DNA of 64,000 nucleotides from Fulvimonas soli (GCF_003148905.1 NZ_QGHC01000014.1:1-64000), one strand, 5' to 3'. Positions 8,186-17,056 are shown, numbered from the stretch's first letter. Notes: a model not told the origin generated them from the letters alone. Translations and numbers: made by a program.

Positions 8186-8830
8186 TCAGAAGCCGAATTC
8201 GCTGAGCAGGCGGTCGGCCTCGTCCTGGCTGGAGATCTTCTCCACCGCCGGCGGCGGCTCGCGCCCGGCCAGCGCGCCGGTGAGGTGCACCAGCTCCAGC
8301 AGCGAGGACTCCACGCTCTCGATGAAGTTGACCACCTTCTTGATGCGCTGGCCGGACAGGTCCTGCCAGGACTGCGCCATCACCATGTCGGCCAGGCCGT
8401 GGCTGCAGCGGTCGGCGAAGTCGCCGGCCTGGCGCGCCAGCACCGCGGCCGGGTCGCTGGGGCTGCTGGTGAAGGCCAGCACCTCGTTGGCGTTGGCGGC
8501 CAGCGCCTCGGCCTCCGGGCGCATGCGCTCGGCGAAGTCGATGCTGCGGTGGGCGGCCTGCGCGCTCATCTCCAGCACGTCGTTGAGGTGCTTGCGCGCG
8601 TCGGCGACGCTGCCGGGCACGCCCTCGTGGGCGAGCTCGCTGCCGAGCCGGCGCACCGCGTCGTGCAGGTCGCGGGCGAGCAGGCCGAGCGCGCGGAACA
8701 GGCGCTGCTCGCGCTGGCGCACCAGGCTGTCCAGCGCGGCCTCGAAGGCGGCGCCGTCGGTGCTGTTGAGCAGCGCGTGGACTTCCGGCGGAAGGTTGGC
8801 GTGGTCGATGCTGGGCAGTACGGCGTTCAT
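8186..8830 (-). CDS. cheZ: CheY-phosphate phosphatase CheZ
   Basis: 214 residues, predicted long helical hairpin. The catalytic region contains the family signature QDLSGQ (residues 156-161), whose Asp and final Gln align with the CheZ residues that position water for dephosphorylation. The extreme C terminus [15 protein letters not shown] matches the CheY-binding tail of E. coli CheZ. It removes phosphate from CheY and ends the switching signal. The start overlaps the cheY stop by four bases, and it lies 15 bp before cheA. Confidence 0.93.
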   Translation of the reverse strand: MNAVLPSIDHANLPPEVHALLNSTDGAAFEAALDSLVRQREQRLFRALGLLARDLHDAVRRLGSELAHEGVPGSVADARKHLNDVLEMSAQAAHRSIDFAERMRPEAEALAANANEVLAFTSSPSDPAAVLARQAGDFADRCSHGLADMVMAQSWQDLSGQRIKKVVNFIESVESSLLELVHLTGALAGREPPPAVEKISSQDEADRLLSEFGF

Positions 8831-9234
8831 GCGGTGGCTCCGCTGGCGGCGAGCCGCTCGAAGATCTTGGTGAGTTTTTCCTGCAGGGTGACCGCGGTGA
8901 ACGGCTTGACGATGTAGCCGTTCACGCCGGCCTGGGCGGCGGCGATGATCTGGTCGCGGTTGTTCTCCGCGGTGACCATCAGCACCGGCAGGGCCTTGAG
9001 CGCGGGCTCGGTGCGGATCGCGCGCAGCAGGTCGATGCCGGTCATGTTGGGCATGTTCCAGTCGGTGACCACCAGGTCGAACGGCTGCGCGCGCAGCATG
9101 GCCAGCGCGCTGTTGCCGTCGTCGGCCTCCTGGATGAGCGGGTTGCTGAAGCCCAGCTCCACCAGCAGGTTCCTGACGATGCGCCGCATGGTGGAGAAGT
9201 CGTCCACCACGAGGATCTTCATGTTCTTGTCCAT
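8827..9234 (-). CDS. cheY: Chemotaxis response regulator CheY
   Basis: 135-residue single receiver domain. The acidic pair Asp11-Asp12, phospho-acceptor Asp58 (VVTDWNMPN), Thr88 (VMVTAEN-type strand) and Lys110 (YIVKPF) are all in register with E. coli CheY, so it should be active. It binds FliM when phosphorylated. The ATG at 9234 has GAGGAAAC directly upstream. An in-frame extension further upstream translates only a repeat tract and is rejected. First of the cheY-cheZ-cheA-motC-motD-cheW run. Confidence 0.95.
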   Translation of the reverse strand: MDKNMKILVVDDFSTMRRIVRNLLVELGFSNPLIQEADDGNSALAMLRAQPFDLVVTDWNMPNMTGIDLLRAIRTEPALKALPVLMVTAENNRDQIIAAAQAGVNGYIVKPFTAVTLQEKLTKIFERLAASGATA

Positions 9235-9252
9235 GTTTCCTCGGGGATTGAA

Positions 9253-9359
9253 GGGGAATAGGGAATCGGGAATGGGGAATCGGTCAGCGTCGGGAGGGAC
9301 CGGAAGCTTCGCGGGAACGGCCTTTCCTGTTCCCTGTTCCCGATTCCCTACTCCCTCCA
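9253..9359. repeat. GGGAATC-type tracts with G-quadruplex potential in the fliA-cheY gap
   Basis: Bases 9253-9282 carry four G-runs (GGGG, GGG, GGG, GGGG) separated by 3-4 base AAT-type loops on the plus strand. Bases 9329-9359 carry the complementary kind of tract on the other strand. The pair forms an imperfect inverted repeat. GGGAATC-like tandem tracts are known to be abundant in Xanthomonas relatives and to fold as quadruplexes. The second tract overlaps the 3' end of fliA. Confidence 0.75.
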
Positions 9360-10087
9360 TCGTCACGCCAGTCGCCCAGGCGCGCGCGCAGGCGCACGAT
9401 TGCCTGGCCGTGGATCTGGCAGACGCGCGACTCGGTCACGCCGAGCACCGCGCCGATCTCCTTGAGGTTCAGCTCCTGCTCGTAGTACAGCGACATCACC
9501 AGCTGCTCGCGCTCGGGCAGCGAGCCGATCGCCTCGATCAGCGCCTCGCGCAGGCCTTCCTGCTCGATGCTGTCCTGCGGCCCCAGGCTGTTCTGGTCGG
9601 CCACGTCCAGCGCGGCGGCGCCCTCGCCGTCGTCCGGCGCGGTGAGGCTGAGCAGGCGCGCGCTGGCGGCGTCGGCCAGCGCGGCGTGGTATTCCTCCGG
9701 CGACATGCCGAGCCGCTTCATCACCTCGGCGTCGTCGGCGTCGGCGCCGGTCTCGATCTCGATCTGGCGCACCACCTCGGCCATCTCGCGCACCTTGCGG
9801 TGCACCGAGCGCGGGGTCCAGTCGCTCTTGCGCAGCTCGTCGAGCATGGCGCCGCGGATGCGGATGCCGGCGTAGGTCTCGAAGCTGGCCGAGCGGTCGG
9901 TGGCGTAGTTCCGCGCCGCCTCCAGCAGGCCGATCATGCCGGCCTGGATCAGGTCGCCCACGTCCACGCTGGGCGGCAGCCGGCCCATCAGGTGGTAGGC
10001 GATGCGGCGCACCAGCGGCGCGTGCTGGCGCACGAGCTCGTCCGCGCTCTGCTTTTGCAGTTGCAGGTATTCCGATGCCACGCTCAT
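9284..10087 (-). CDS. fliA: Flagellar sigma factor FliA (sigma-28)
   Basis: 267 residues. Region 2 ([33 protein letters not shown]), region 3 and region 4 ([48 protein letters not shown], split here by residues) are all complete. It directs transcription of late genes; sigma-28 boxes are seen before fliC, cheV, flgM and the chemoreceptor. Its inhibitor FlgM is encoded at 56928. The family normally ends near RLGDWR. Here about 22 extra residues ([20 protein letters not shown]) are translated from the adjoining repeat tract. The start lies one base after the flhG stop. Confidence 0.93.
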   Translation of the reverse strand: MSVASEYLQLQKQSADELVRQHAPLVRRIAYHLMGRLPPSVDVGDLIQAGMIGLLEAARNYATDRSASFETYAGIRIRGAMLDELRKSDWTPRSVHRKVREMAEVVRQIEIETGADADDAEVMKRLGMSPEEYHAALADAASARLLSLTAPDDGEGAAALDVADQNSLGPQDSIEQEGLREALIEAIGSLPEREQLVMSLYYEQELNLKEIGAVLGVTESRVCQIHGQAIVRLRARLGDWRDDGGSRESGTGNRKGRSREASGPSRR

Positions 10088-10088
10088 C

Positions 10089-11018
10089 TCACCACCCCGC
10101 CACCGGTGCGGCCCGGCCGCCGAAGAAGGCGATGCGGCCCCGGCCCGCGCGCGCGGGTTCGCCCCATGTATCGGCCGCACCCGCCAATTGCTTGAATGCC
10201 TGCGCCGACCGGCTGGCCGGCCACAGGTCCACCACCGCCCCCTGGCGGCGGATCGCCTGGCGCAGCCGCTCGTCGTGCGGCACCAGGCCCGCGAAATCCA
10301 GCACCACGTCGAGGAAGCGGTCGCACACCCGCGCCAGCTTCTGGTGCAGCGAGCGCGCCTCGCCGGCGTTGCGCACCATGTTCGCCACCATGCGGAAGCG
10401 GCGCACGCCGAAGTCGCGGCTTAAGACCTTCATCACCGCGTAGGCGTCGGTGAGCGAGGCCGGCTCGTCGCAGACCACCAGCATCACCTCGTCGGCCGCG
10501 GCGGCGAACATCGAGACGTTGTCCGACAGCCCCGCCGCGGTGTCGACCAGCAGGAACTCCGGCGGCCGCGCCAGCTCGTCGAAGGCGCGGATCACCGCGG
10601 CGTGCTCGCCGTTGCCCAGCTGCGCCAGGCGGCGCGCGCCGGAGCCGGCGGGGATCACCTTCAGCCCGTGCGGGGCCTCCATCACCAGCTCCTCCAGCGT
10701 GGCGCTGCCGTCGAGCAGGTGGCCGAGGTGGCGGGTGGGGGTCAGGCCCAGCAGCACGTCCACGTTGGCCAGGCCCATGTCGGCGTCCAGCAGCATGGTG
10801 TCGTGGCCGGCCATGGCCAGCGCCATGCCCAGGTTCACCGCCACCGTGGTCTTGCCCACGCCGCCCTTGCCGCCGGCCACCGCGATGGCGCGGCACGGCC
10901 GGCGCGCCGCGGCGGCGGGCGCGCCCGCCTGGTCCGCCGGGCAGGCGGCCGGGCCGGCCGGGCCGGCGAACAGGTTCATCAGGCCCCAGGCCTGGTTGAT
11001 CGCGACCGCCCCGCTCAT
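10089..11018 (-). CDS. flhG: Flagellar number regulator FlhG/FleN (MinD-like ATPase)
   Basis: 309 residues. A deviant Walker A motif KGGVGKTT (51-58), switch I DADMGLANVDVLLG and switch II LLVDTAAGLSDN identify a ParA/MinD ATPase of the FlhG subfamily. In polar flagellates it limits flagellar number by antagonising FleQ and stimulating FlhF GTPase activity. The N terminus has a short helix (INQAWGLMNLF) resembling the FlhF-activating DQA-type element, then an Ala/Pro linker. The ATG at 11018 overlaps the flhF stop (ATGA). Confidence 0.93.
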   Translation of the reverse strand: MSGAVAINQAWGLMNLFAGPAGPAACPADQAGAPAAAARRPCRAIAVAGGKGGVGKTTVAVNLGMALAMAGHDTMLLDADMGLANVDVLLGLTPTRHLGHLLDGSATLEELVMEAPHGLKVIPAGSGARRLAQLGNGEHAAVIRAFDELARPPEFLLVDTAAGLSDNVSMFAAAADEVMLVVCDEPASLTDAYAVMKVLSRDFGVRRFRMVANMVRNAGEARSLHQKLARVCDRFLDVVLDFAGLVPHDERLRQAIRRQGAVVDLWPASRSAQAFKQLAGAADTWGEPARAGRGRIAFFGGRAAPVAGW

Positions 11019-12529
11019 GCCTGGGCCACCGCGAAGCCGAAGCGCTCGGCCATCAGGTCGTCCTCGGCCGGCGCGTTGCTCCTGAGCGCCTTGGCGGCGC
11101 GGCACACCAGCGCGCGCGCGTCGGCCACGGCGATGTCCTCCGGCACGCGCTGGCCGTCGGTGGTGTAGTCCAGCGGCAGGCGGTGGCGGATCAGCGCGGA
11201 CAGCGCGCCGCCCAGGCAGGGCGCCTCGTCCAGCTTGGTGAGGATGCAGGCGTGCGGCTCCAGCGGCAGGTAGGCGCGCACCGCCTCGTCCAGCGACTGC
11301 GACTGCGCGTTGGCGGCCAGCACCACGCAGGCGTGCAGCCCGGTGTCGCCGCCGTGGGCGACCTCGTTGAGCACGTCCATCTGCTGCTCCAGCCGCGGGT
11401 CGCTGCCGGCCAGCCCGGCGGTGTCGACCAGCACGGTGTGCTTGCCTTCCAGCATGCGCAGCACCTGGCGCAGGCTGGCGGCGTCGTCGGCCGGGTACAC
11501 GCGCACGCCGAGCAGGCGGCCGTAGTGCTCCAGCTGCGCGGCGGCGCCGATGCGGTAGTGGTCGGTGCTGACCAGCGCGACCTGGCCGGGGCCGTGCCGG
11601 CGCACCGCGCGCGCGGCCAGCTTGGCCAGGGTGGTGGTCTTGCCCACGCCGGTGGGGCCGACCAGGGCGAGCACGCCGCCCTCCTCGCCGCGCCCGCGCA
11701 GGCCGACCGGCAGCGCGCGGCTGAGCAGGCCCAGCGGCAGGTAGCGCGCCTGCTCGGGGTTGATCTCCTGCGGCAGCTCGTCGGCCAGGCGGCGGGCGAC
11801 GTCGGCGTCGATGCCCAGGCGGGTCAGCTCGCGCAGCACGCGGGCGCGCAGCGGGTGGCGGCGTTCCATGTCGTTCCAGGCCAGGCTGGACAGCTGCAGC
11901 TCCAGCATCTCGCGCATGCTGTTGAGCTCGGCGCGCAGGCGGCGGGTGTCGGCGGCGGCGCGCTCGATCAGCGGGTGCATCAGCACCTGTGCCGGCTCGC
12001 CGGGCGCGGCGGCGGGCCTGGCCGGCGCGGCCGGCTTCGCCGGGGCGGCGGCGCGGGCGTTGTCCATGCGGGTGACGTTGGGCGCGGCGGCCTCCGCGGT
12101 GCGGGCGCGCGACGGCACGGCGGCGGGCGATGCCGGAATGTCGGCGGGCGGCGTCGGGTTGGCGGCGCGGTGGGGGGTGGCGTCGGGGCGATCGCGGCCG
12201 GAGGCCGCTCCCACCGAGGTCGCTCCCGCCACGTCGTCGCGGCCCGGTGGGAGCGGCCTCCGGCCGCGATCCTGCAACCGCGCCTCGCCGGCGCCCGCCG
12301 CGGAACCTTCGACCACCGGCGCCTCGGCCTGGCGCGGCGCGGCCGGCAGCGGCGCGCCGTGGCGGGCGGCCTCGCGCACCAGCGCCTCGTCGTAGTCGAC
12401 CGCGGCGATGATCTCGATGCCGTCGTCGAGGCGGCGGGTGGACAGGATCACCGCATCCGGCCCCTGCTCCTCGCGCACCAGGCGCATGGCCTGCCGCATG
12501 TCCTGCGCTACGAATCGCTTGATCTTCAT
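11015..12529 (-). CDS. flhF: Polar flagellar GTPase FlhF with REP-encoded segment
   Basis: 504 residues. The N-terminal B domain (1-55, MKIKRFVAQDMRQAM) is followed by a long variable linker (55-185), an N domain, and an SRP-type G domain (about 285-495) with GPTGVGKTTT (291-300), STDHYRIGAAAQL, LVDTAGL and ILTKLDE. It marks the pole for flagellar assembly. Residues 87-114 of the linker (RGRRPLPPGRDD, then SVGAASGRDRPD) are translated from a perfect palindromic repeat pair. The linker tolerates this because it is disordered in the family. First gene of flhF-flhG-fliA. Confidence 0.93.
   Translation of the reverse strand: MKIKRFVAQDMRQAMRLVREEQGPDAVILSTRRLDDGIEIIAAVDYDEALVREAARHGAPLPAAPRQAEAPVVEGSAAGAGEARLQDRGRRPLPPGRDDVAGATSVGAASGRDRPDATPHRAANPTPPADIPASPAAVPSRARTAEAAAPNVTRMDNARAAAPAKPAAPARPAAAPGEPAQVLMHPLIERAAADTRRLRAELNSMREMLELQLSSLAWNDMERRHPLRARVLRELTRLGIDADVARRLADELPQEINPEQARYLPLGLLSRALPVGLRGRGEEGGVLALVGPTGVGKTTTLAKLAARAVRRHGPGQVALVSTDHYRIGAAAQLEHYGRLLGVRVYPADDAASLRQVLRMLEGKHTVLVDTAGLAGSDPRLEQQMDVLNEVAHGGDTGLHACVVLAANAQSQSLDEAVRAYLPLEPHACILTKLDEAPCLGGALSALIRHRLPLDYTTDGQRVPEDIAVADARALVCRAAKALRSNAPAEDDLMAERFGFAVAQA
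12190..12271. repeat. REP-type inverted pair inside flhF
   Basis: Two arms of 26 bases (12190-12215 and 12246-12271) are exact reverse complements, 30 bases apart. Each arm contains its own small palindrome (GCGGCC-TCC-GGCCGC) next to GTGGGAG, the architecture of repetitive extragenic palindromes. A single related copy lies between fliL and fliK at 21114-21138. Here the pair is within an open reading frame. Confidence 0.85.
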
Positions 12530-12549
12530 GGTTGCCTGCTCCGCAAGCC

Positions 12550-12650
12550 GGGAACGGGGAACAGGGAACGGGGAACGAAGGCGGCGGGGAGAACCGGCGC
12601 GCCGACCTTGCGACCGCCTCCGCGTTCCCCGTTCCCCATTCCCCGTTCCC
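12550..12650. repeat. GGGAAC tracts forming an inverted pair in the flhF-flhA gap
   Basis: Bases 12550-12576 hold four G-runs of 3-4 with AAC loops. Bases 12624-12650 hold the reverse complement with two differences (25 of 27). Each can fold as a G-quadruplex on opposite strands, or the two can pair as a long hairpin across 47 bp. They fill most of the 155-bp gap upstream of flhF; I found no -24/-12 box there. Confidence 0.75.
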
Positions 12651-12684
12651 GCTTCGTCTGAGTCATCTGCTTCACCTCAACGTT

Positions 12685-14778
12685 TCAACGCCCCAGCGCC
12701 TGCACCAGCCGCACCCGGCGGTTGTCGGGCACCTCGTTGTAGGCGAGTACGTGCAGGTTCTGTGCCACGTGGCGGGTGAAGCGCGCCAGCCACGGGCGCA
12801 GCTGCGGCGGCACCAGCAGCACCGCCGGCTCGCCGCTCATTTCCTGCTTGCGCGCGGCCTCGGCCACGCCCTGCTGCAGGCGGTCGGCCAGGCCCGGCTC
12901 CACCGCCGCGCCGGCCATGCCGCCGCCGGACAGCGAGTTCATCAGGATCTGCTCCAGCTCCGGCGCCAGCGTGATGACCGGGATCTCGGTGCCCAGGCCG
13001 CTGATCTCCTGCACGATCTGCCGGCCCAGCGCCACGCGCACGGCGGCGGTGAGCACGCCGGGATCCTGACTCTGCCCCGCGTGCTCCGCCAAGGATTCGA
13101 CGATGGTGCGCATGTTGCGGATCGGCACCCGCTCGGCCAGCAGGTTCTGCAGCACCTTGACCACCACGCCCAGCGACAGCCGCTTGGGCACCAGGTCCTC
13201 CACCAGCTTGGGCGCGGTCTGCGCCAGGCGGTCGAGCAGCTGCTGCGCGTCCTGGTGGCTGAGCAGCTCGTGCGCGTGGTTGCCGAGGATGTGCGACAGG
13301 TGCGTGGCGATCACCGTGGCCGGGTCGACCACGGTGTAGCCCAGGCTCTGCGCGGTCTCGCGCTGGCCCTGCTCGATCCACACCGCCTCCAGCCCGAACG
13401 CCGGGTCGCGCGTGGCGATGCCGCTGAGCGGGCCGTGCACGTGGCCGGGGTTGATCGCCAGCAGGCGGTCGCCGTGCACCTCGGCCTCGCCCATCGGCAC
13501 GCCCATCAGGGTGATGCGATAGGTGCTGGGGCCGAGGTCGAGGTTGTCGCGGATGTGCACCGCCGGCACCAGGAAGCCCAGCTCCTGCGACAGCTTGCGG
13601 CGCACCGACTTGATCCGCCCCATCAGCTCGCCGCCCTGGTGCACGTCCACCAGCGGGATCAGCCGGTAGCCCACCTCCAGGCCCAGCGGGTCGACGCTGG
13701 CCACGTCCTCCCAGCCCAGCTCCATGCGCTCGGCCGGCGCCGCCGCGGCGGGCGCCTCGGCGGCCGGCGCGGCGAGCTTCTCGCGCGTCTCGCGCTCGCG
13801 CCGGAGCAGCAGCCACGCCGCGCCGCCCAGCGCGCCGCCGAGCAGCAGGAAGGCGATGTTGGGCATGCCCGGGATCAGCCCCATCACGCCCAGCACCACG
13901 CCGGCCACCGCCAGCGCGCGCGGCTGGCCGAACACCTGGCCGACCACCTGCTTGCCCATGTCCTGCGCGCGCGACACGCGGGTGACGATCACCGCGGTGG
14001 CGATGGAGAGCATCAGCGAGGGGATCTGCGCCACCAGGCCGTCGCCGATGCTGAGCAGCGTGTACGTGCGCCCCGCCTCGGCGGCCGACAGGCCGTGCTG
14101 CATCACGCCGACGATGAAGCCGCCGACGATGTTGATGAACAGGATCAGCATGCCCGCGGTGGCGTCGCCGCGCACGAACTTGGAGGCGCCGTCCATCGAG
14201 CCGTAGAAGTCCGCCTCCTCGCGCACTTCCTGGCGGCGCTCGCGCGCCTGCTCCTGGGTGAGCAGGCCGGCGTTGAGGTCGGCGTCGATCGCCATCTGCT
14301 TGCCGGGCATCGCGTCCAGGGTGAAGCGCGCGGTCACCTCCGACACGCGGGTGGCGCCCTTGGTCACCACCACGAAGTTGATGATGGTGAGGATGGCGAA
14401 CACCACCAGGCCGACGGCGAAGTTGCCGCCGATCACGAACTCGCCGAACGCCTCGATCACCTTGCCCGCGGCGCCGGGGCCGTCGTGGCCGTGCAGCAGC
14501 ACCACGCGGGTGGAGGCGATGTTGAGCGCCAGCCTGAGCAGCGTGGCGCCCAGCACCACGGTGGGGAACGCGGCGAACTCCAGCGGCCGCATCACGTAGA
14601 TCACCGCCAGCAGGATCACCAGCGACAGCGCGATGTTGAAGCTGAACAGCATGTCCAGCAGGAACGGCGGCAGCGGCAGCATCACCATCGCCAGCGCGGC
14701 CAGCATCATCACCGGCGCGCCGACGCCGCGGCGGCCGAGCTGCTTGAGGTTGTCCAGGGTGCTGGTGGTGGCGGCCAT
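12685..14778 (-). CDS. flhA: Flagellar export gate protein FlhA
   Basis: 697 residues. Eight N-terminal membrane helices (about 20-320) include the FHIPEP family signature region (MRPLEFAAFPTVVLGATLLRLALNIASTR, in pieces), followed by a cytoplasmic domain (about 350-697) with LGLEVGYRLIPLVD. It forms the nonameric export gate that receives chaperone-substrate complexes. It is full length for the family. It lies 18 bp after flhB and upstream of flhF in the same direction. Confidence 0.95.
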   Translation of the reverse strand: MAATTSTLDNLKQLGRRGVGAPVMMLAALAMVMLPLPPFLLDMLFSFNIALSLVILLAVIYVMRPLEFAAFPTVVLGATLLRLALNIASTRVVLLHGHDGPGAAGKVIEAFGEFVIGGNFAVGLVVFAILTIINFVVVTKGATRVSEVTARFTLDAMPGKQMAIDADLNAGLLTQEQARERRQEVREEADFYGSMDGASKFVRGDATAGMLILFINIVGGFIVGVMQHGLSAAEAGRTYTLLSIGDGLVAQIPSLMLSIATAVIVTRVSRAQDMGKQVVGQVFGQPRALAVAGVVLGVMGLIPGMPNIAFLLLGGALGGAAWLLLRRERETREKLAAPAAEAPAAAAPAERMELGWEDVASVDPLGLEVGYRLIPLVDVHQGGELMGRIKSVRRKLSQELGFLVPAVHIRDNLDLGPSTYRITLMGVPMGEAEVHGDRLLAINPGHVHGPLSGIATRDPAFGLEAVWIEQGQRETAQSLGYTVVDPATVIATHLSHILGNHAHELLSHQDAQQLLDRLAQTAPKLVEDLVPKRLSLGVVVKVLQNLLAERVPIRNMRTIVESLAEHAGQSQDPGVLTAAVRVALGRQIVQEISGLGTEIPVITLAPELEQILMNSLSGGGMAGAAVEPGLADRLQQGVAEAARKQEMSGEPAVLLVPPQLRPWLARFTRHVAQNLHVLAYNEVPDNRRVRLVQALGR

Positions 14779-14796
14779 GCGTGTTCCTTCCGGCGG

Positions 14797-15936
14797 TTAC
14801 GGCTTGTAGGGACCCATCAGGTCCGGATCGACCTCGGGGCTGGGCGCCGGCGGCGGCGCGTCGCCGCGCGCGGCGGCCTGCCTCAGCTGGTAGACGTAGG
14901 CCAGCACCTGCGCCACCGCCACGTACAGCGCGACGGGGATTTCCCGTCCCAGCGCCGTGGTGGCATACAAGGCGCGTGCCAACGGCGGCGCCTCGACCAG
15001 CGGGATGCGGTGCGCGGCGGCCACCTGGCGGATCTGCTGGGCCAGCACGTCCACGCCCTTGGCGATCACCCGCGGCGCGCCGCTCCTGCCCTCGTCGTAG
15101 CGCAGCGCCACCGCGAAGTGGGTGGGGTTGGTCACCACCACGTCGGCCCTGAGCAGCTCCTGCATCATCCGGCGGCGCGACATCTCGTACTGCACGCGGC
15201 GCACGCGGCCCTTGATCTCCGGGTTGCCCTCGGTCTCCTTGGCCTCGTCCTTCAGCTCCTGCCGGGTCATGCGCAGGCGCCTGGCGTGGTCGAACTTCTG
15301 GTACAGCGCGTCGACGCCGCCGATCAGCGCCAGCATGCCGCCGAAGATCAGCGCCGCGCGACCGAGCAGGCCCAGCGACTGCGCGATGCCGGCCGCCACC
15401 GCGCCGCGGCCGGTGGCCATCAGATCGCCCTCCCAGTGCCGGAGCAGCAGCGCCAGCGCGGCGCCGATCAGGGCGAGCTTGAGCAGCGACTTGCCCAGCT
15501 CCACCAGCCCGCGCAGCGCGAAGATGCGGCCGAGGCCGGCCAGCGGGTCGAGCCGCTCCAGCTTGGGCTGCAGCGCCTCGCCGCTGAAGTTCAGCCCGCC
15601 CAGCAGCACCGGGCCGGCGAAGCTCGCCAGCATCGTCGCCGCCGCCACCGGCGCGAACAGCAGCAGCGCCTCGCGCAGCGCCAAGCCCAGCACGCGCGCG
15701 GGCAGCGCGTCGGAGAACAGCGCCTCGCGGCCGTAGCCCAGCCCCAGCGCGTAGATGCGCTGCGCGTGCACGTAGGCGCCGGGCGCGGTGGACAGCAGCG
15801 CCGCGACCGCGGCCAGCACCACCAGCGCGCCGGAGAGGTCGCGCGAGCGCGGGACGTCGCCCTTCTCGCGCGCCTCCCGGAGGCGCTTTTCGGAAGGTTG
15901 TTCGGTGCGTTCCTGCTCGTCGTCGTGCCCGGCCAC
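14797..15936 (-). CDS. flhB: Flagellar export switch protein FlhB
   Basis: 379 residues with four membrane helices (about 35-205) and a cytoplasmic domain holding the autocleavage motif NPTH (270-273, in VVVTNPTHFAVALRY). Cleavage between Asn and Pro switches export from rod/hook to filament substrates together with FliK. The N terminus EQERTEQPSEKRLREAREKG is typical. The gene starts three bases before the fliR stop and precedes flhA. Confidence 0.95.
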   Translation of the reverse strand: MAGHDDEQERTEQPSEKRLREAREKGDVPRSRDLSGALVVLAAVAALLSTAPGAYVHAQRIYALGLGYGREALFSDALPARVLGLALREALLLFAPVAAATMLASFAGPVLLGGLNFSGEALQPKLERLDPLAGLGRIFALRGLVELGKSLLKLALIGAALALLLRHWEGDLMATGRGAVAAGIAQSLGLLGRAALIFGGMLALIGGVDALYQKFDHARRLRMTRQELKDEAKETEGNPEIKGRVRRVQYEMSRRRMMQELLRADVVVTNPTHFAVALRYDEGRSGAPRVIAKGVDVLAQQIRQVAAAHRIPLVEAPPLARALYATTALGREIPVALYVAVAQVLAYVYQLRQAAARGDAPPPAPSPEVDPDLMGPYKP

Positions 15937-15939
15937 GGC

Positions 15940-16725
15940 TCAACCTCCGGCGAGCTGGCGCATCAGCGCCCAGGCGTCGTCCTGCAGCGCGGCGAACGCG
16001 CCGGGCAGGCTGCGCAGCGCCAGCCACAGCACCACCAGGCCCAGCGTCAGGGTGATCGGGAAGCCGACCGCGAACAGGTTCATCGCGGGCGCGGCGCGGC
16101 TGATCGCGGCGAAGCCCAGGTTCACCACCAGCAGCGAGGTCATCGCCGGCAGCGCCACGCGCACCGCGCCGGCGAACAGGTGGCCGCCGAAGGCCACCAC
16201 CGCGTGCACGCCGCCCGCGCTCACCGCGTCCGTGCCCGGCGGCAGCAGGCGGAAGCTGTCGGCCAGCAATGCGATGAGTTGCAGGTGGCCGTCCAGCGCC
16301 AGGAACAGCAGCGTCACCATCGCCGTGTGGAACTGGCTGAGCACCGGCGTGCTGCCGCCCTCGGTCGGGTTCACCACTTCGGCGAAGCCCAGGTTCATGC
16401 TCTGCGAGACGAGCTGCCCGCCGAAGGCCACCGCCTCGAAGGCGAGCCTGAGCACGAAGCCGAGCAGCGCGCCGAGCAGCAGCTGCCCGGCCATCGCCGC
16501 CACGCCGGCGGCGCCGAACGGGTCGATCGCGCTGGGCGGCGCCAGCGGCAGCAGCACCAGCGTGAGCAGCACCGCCACGCCGACGCGGATGCGCGCGGGA
16601 ATCACCGCGGCGCCCAGCACCGGCGCCACCAGGCACAGCCCGCCGACCCGCGCCAGCGTCCACAGCAGCGCGCCGATCCACGGCTGCAGCAGCGCGGGGT
16701 CGAGCGCGAGCGGCTGCGGCGTCAC
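15940..16725 (-). CDS. fliR: Flagellar export protein FliR
   Basis: 261 residues, highly hydrophobic, with about six membrane helices. It has the conserved stretch LVSQSMNLGFAEVVNPTEGG typical of FliR. A GTG start (16723-16725) overlaps the fliQ stop in GTGA. It begins TPQPLALDPALLQPW after the initiator, and no ATG lies nearby in frame. FliR joins FliP and FliQ in the export gate core. Confidence 0.93.
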   Translation of the reverse strand: MTPQPLALDPALLQPWIGALLWTLARVGGLCLVAPVLGAAVIPARIRVGVAVLLTLVLLPLAPPSAIDPFGAAGVAAMAGQLLLGALLGFVLRLAFEAVAFGGQLVSQSMNLGFAEVVNPTEGGSTPVLSQFHTAMVTLLFLALDGHLQLIALLADSFRLLPPGTDAVSAGGVHAVVAFGGHLFAGAVRVALPAMTSLLVVNLGFAAISRAAPAMNLFAVGFPITLTLGLVVLWLALRSLPGAFAALQDDAWALMRQLAGG

Positions 16726-16991
16726 TTGATCGCTCCCGGCAGCCCCTCGATCAGCTGCCGCGTGAACTGCACCAGCGTGCGCAGCATCCACGGCCCGGCG
16801 ATCAGCGCCACCAGCGCCATCGCGACCAGCTTGGGGATGAACGACAGCGTCATCTCGTTGATCTGCGTGGCCGCCTGCACCACGCCGATCAGCAGGCCCA
16901 CCACCAGCGCGGTGAGCAGCAGCGGCATCGCCACCAGCATGGCGACGTACAGCGCGTGCTGGCCGAACTGGATGACGGATTCGGGCGTCAT
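16722..16991 (-). CDS. fliQ: Flagellar export protein FliQ
   Basis: 89 residues with two membrane helices (ALYVAMLVAMPLLLTALVVG and VAMALVALIAGPWML) joined by the conserved loop QAATQINEMTLSFIPKL. It is full length for the family. It overlaps fliR by four bases. The preceding gene fliP is separated by an 817-bp repeat-filled gap, although fliPQR is usually contiguous. Confidence 0.94.
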   Translation of the reverse strand: MTPESVIQFGQHALYVAMLVAMPLLLTALVVGLLIGVVQAATQINEMTLSFIPKLVAMALVALIAGPWMLRTLVQFTRQLIEGLPGAIK

Positions 16992-17020
16992 GCCAAAACC
17001 TCGCGCCGCGCGCCTTTGCT

Positions 17021-17056
17021 CCCTCTCCCCGCCGGGGAGAGGGCCGGGGTGAGGGG
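17021..17056. repeat. GGGGAGAGGG palindrome, copy a (fliQ-fliP gap)
   Basis: CCCTCTCCCC-GCC-GGGGAGAGGG hairpin followed by CCGGGGTGAGGGG. The same unit recurs in opposite orientation at 17146, 17753 and 54130, and inside flgI (47204-47432). It is a dispersed REP-like palindrome. Confidence 0.85.

Noticed and set aside
12532-17052. Very long open frames antisense to flhA, flhB and fliR (over 1300 codons), and similar ones opposite cheA, fliF-fliI, fliD-fliC and flgI.
   Set aside because: They are products of very high GC in third positions. The translations are Ala/Arg/Gly/His-rich with no domain, and the opposite strand holds clear family proteins.
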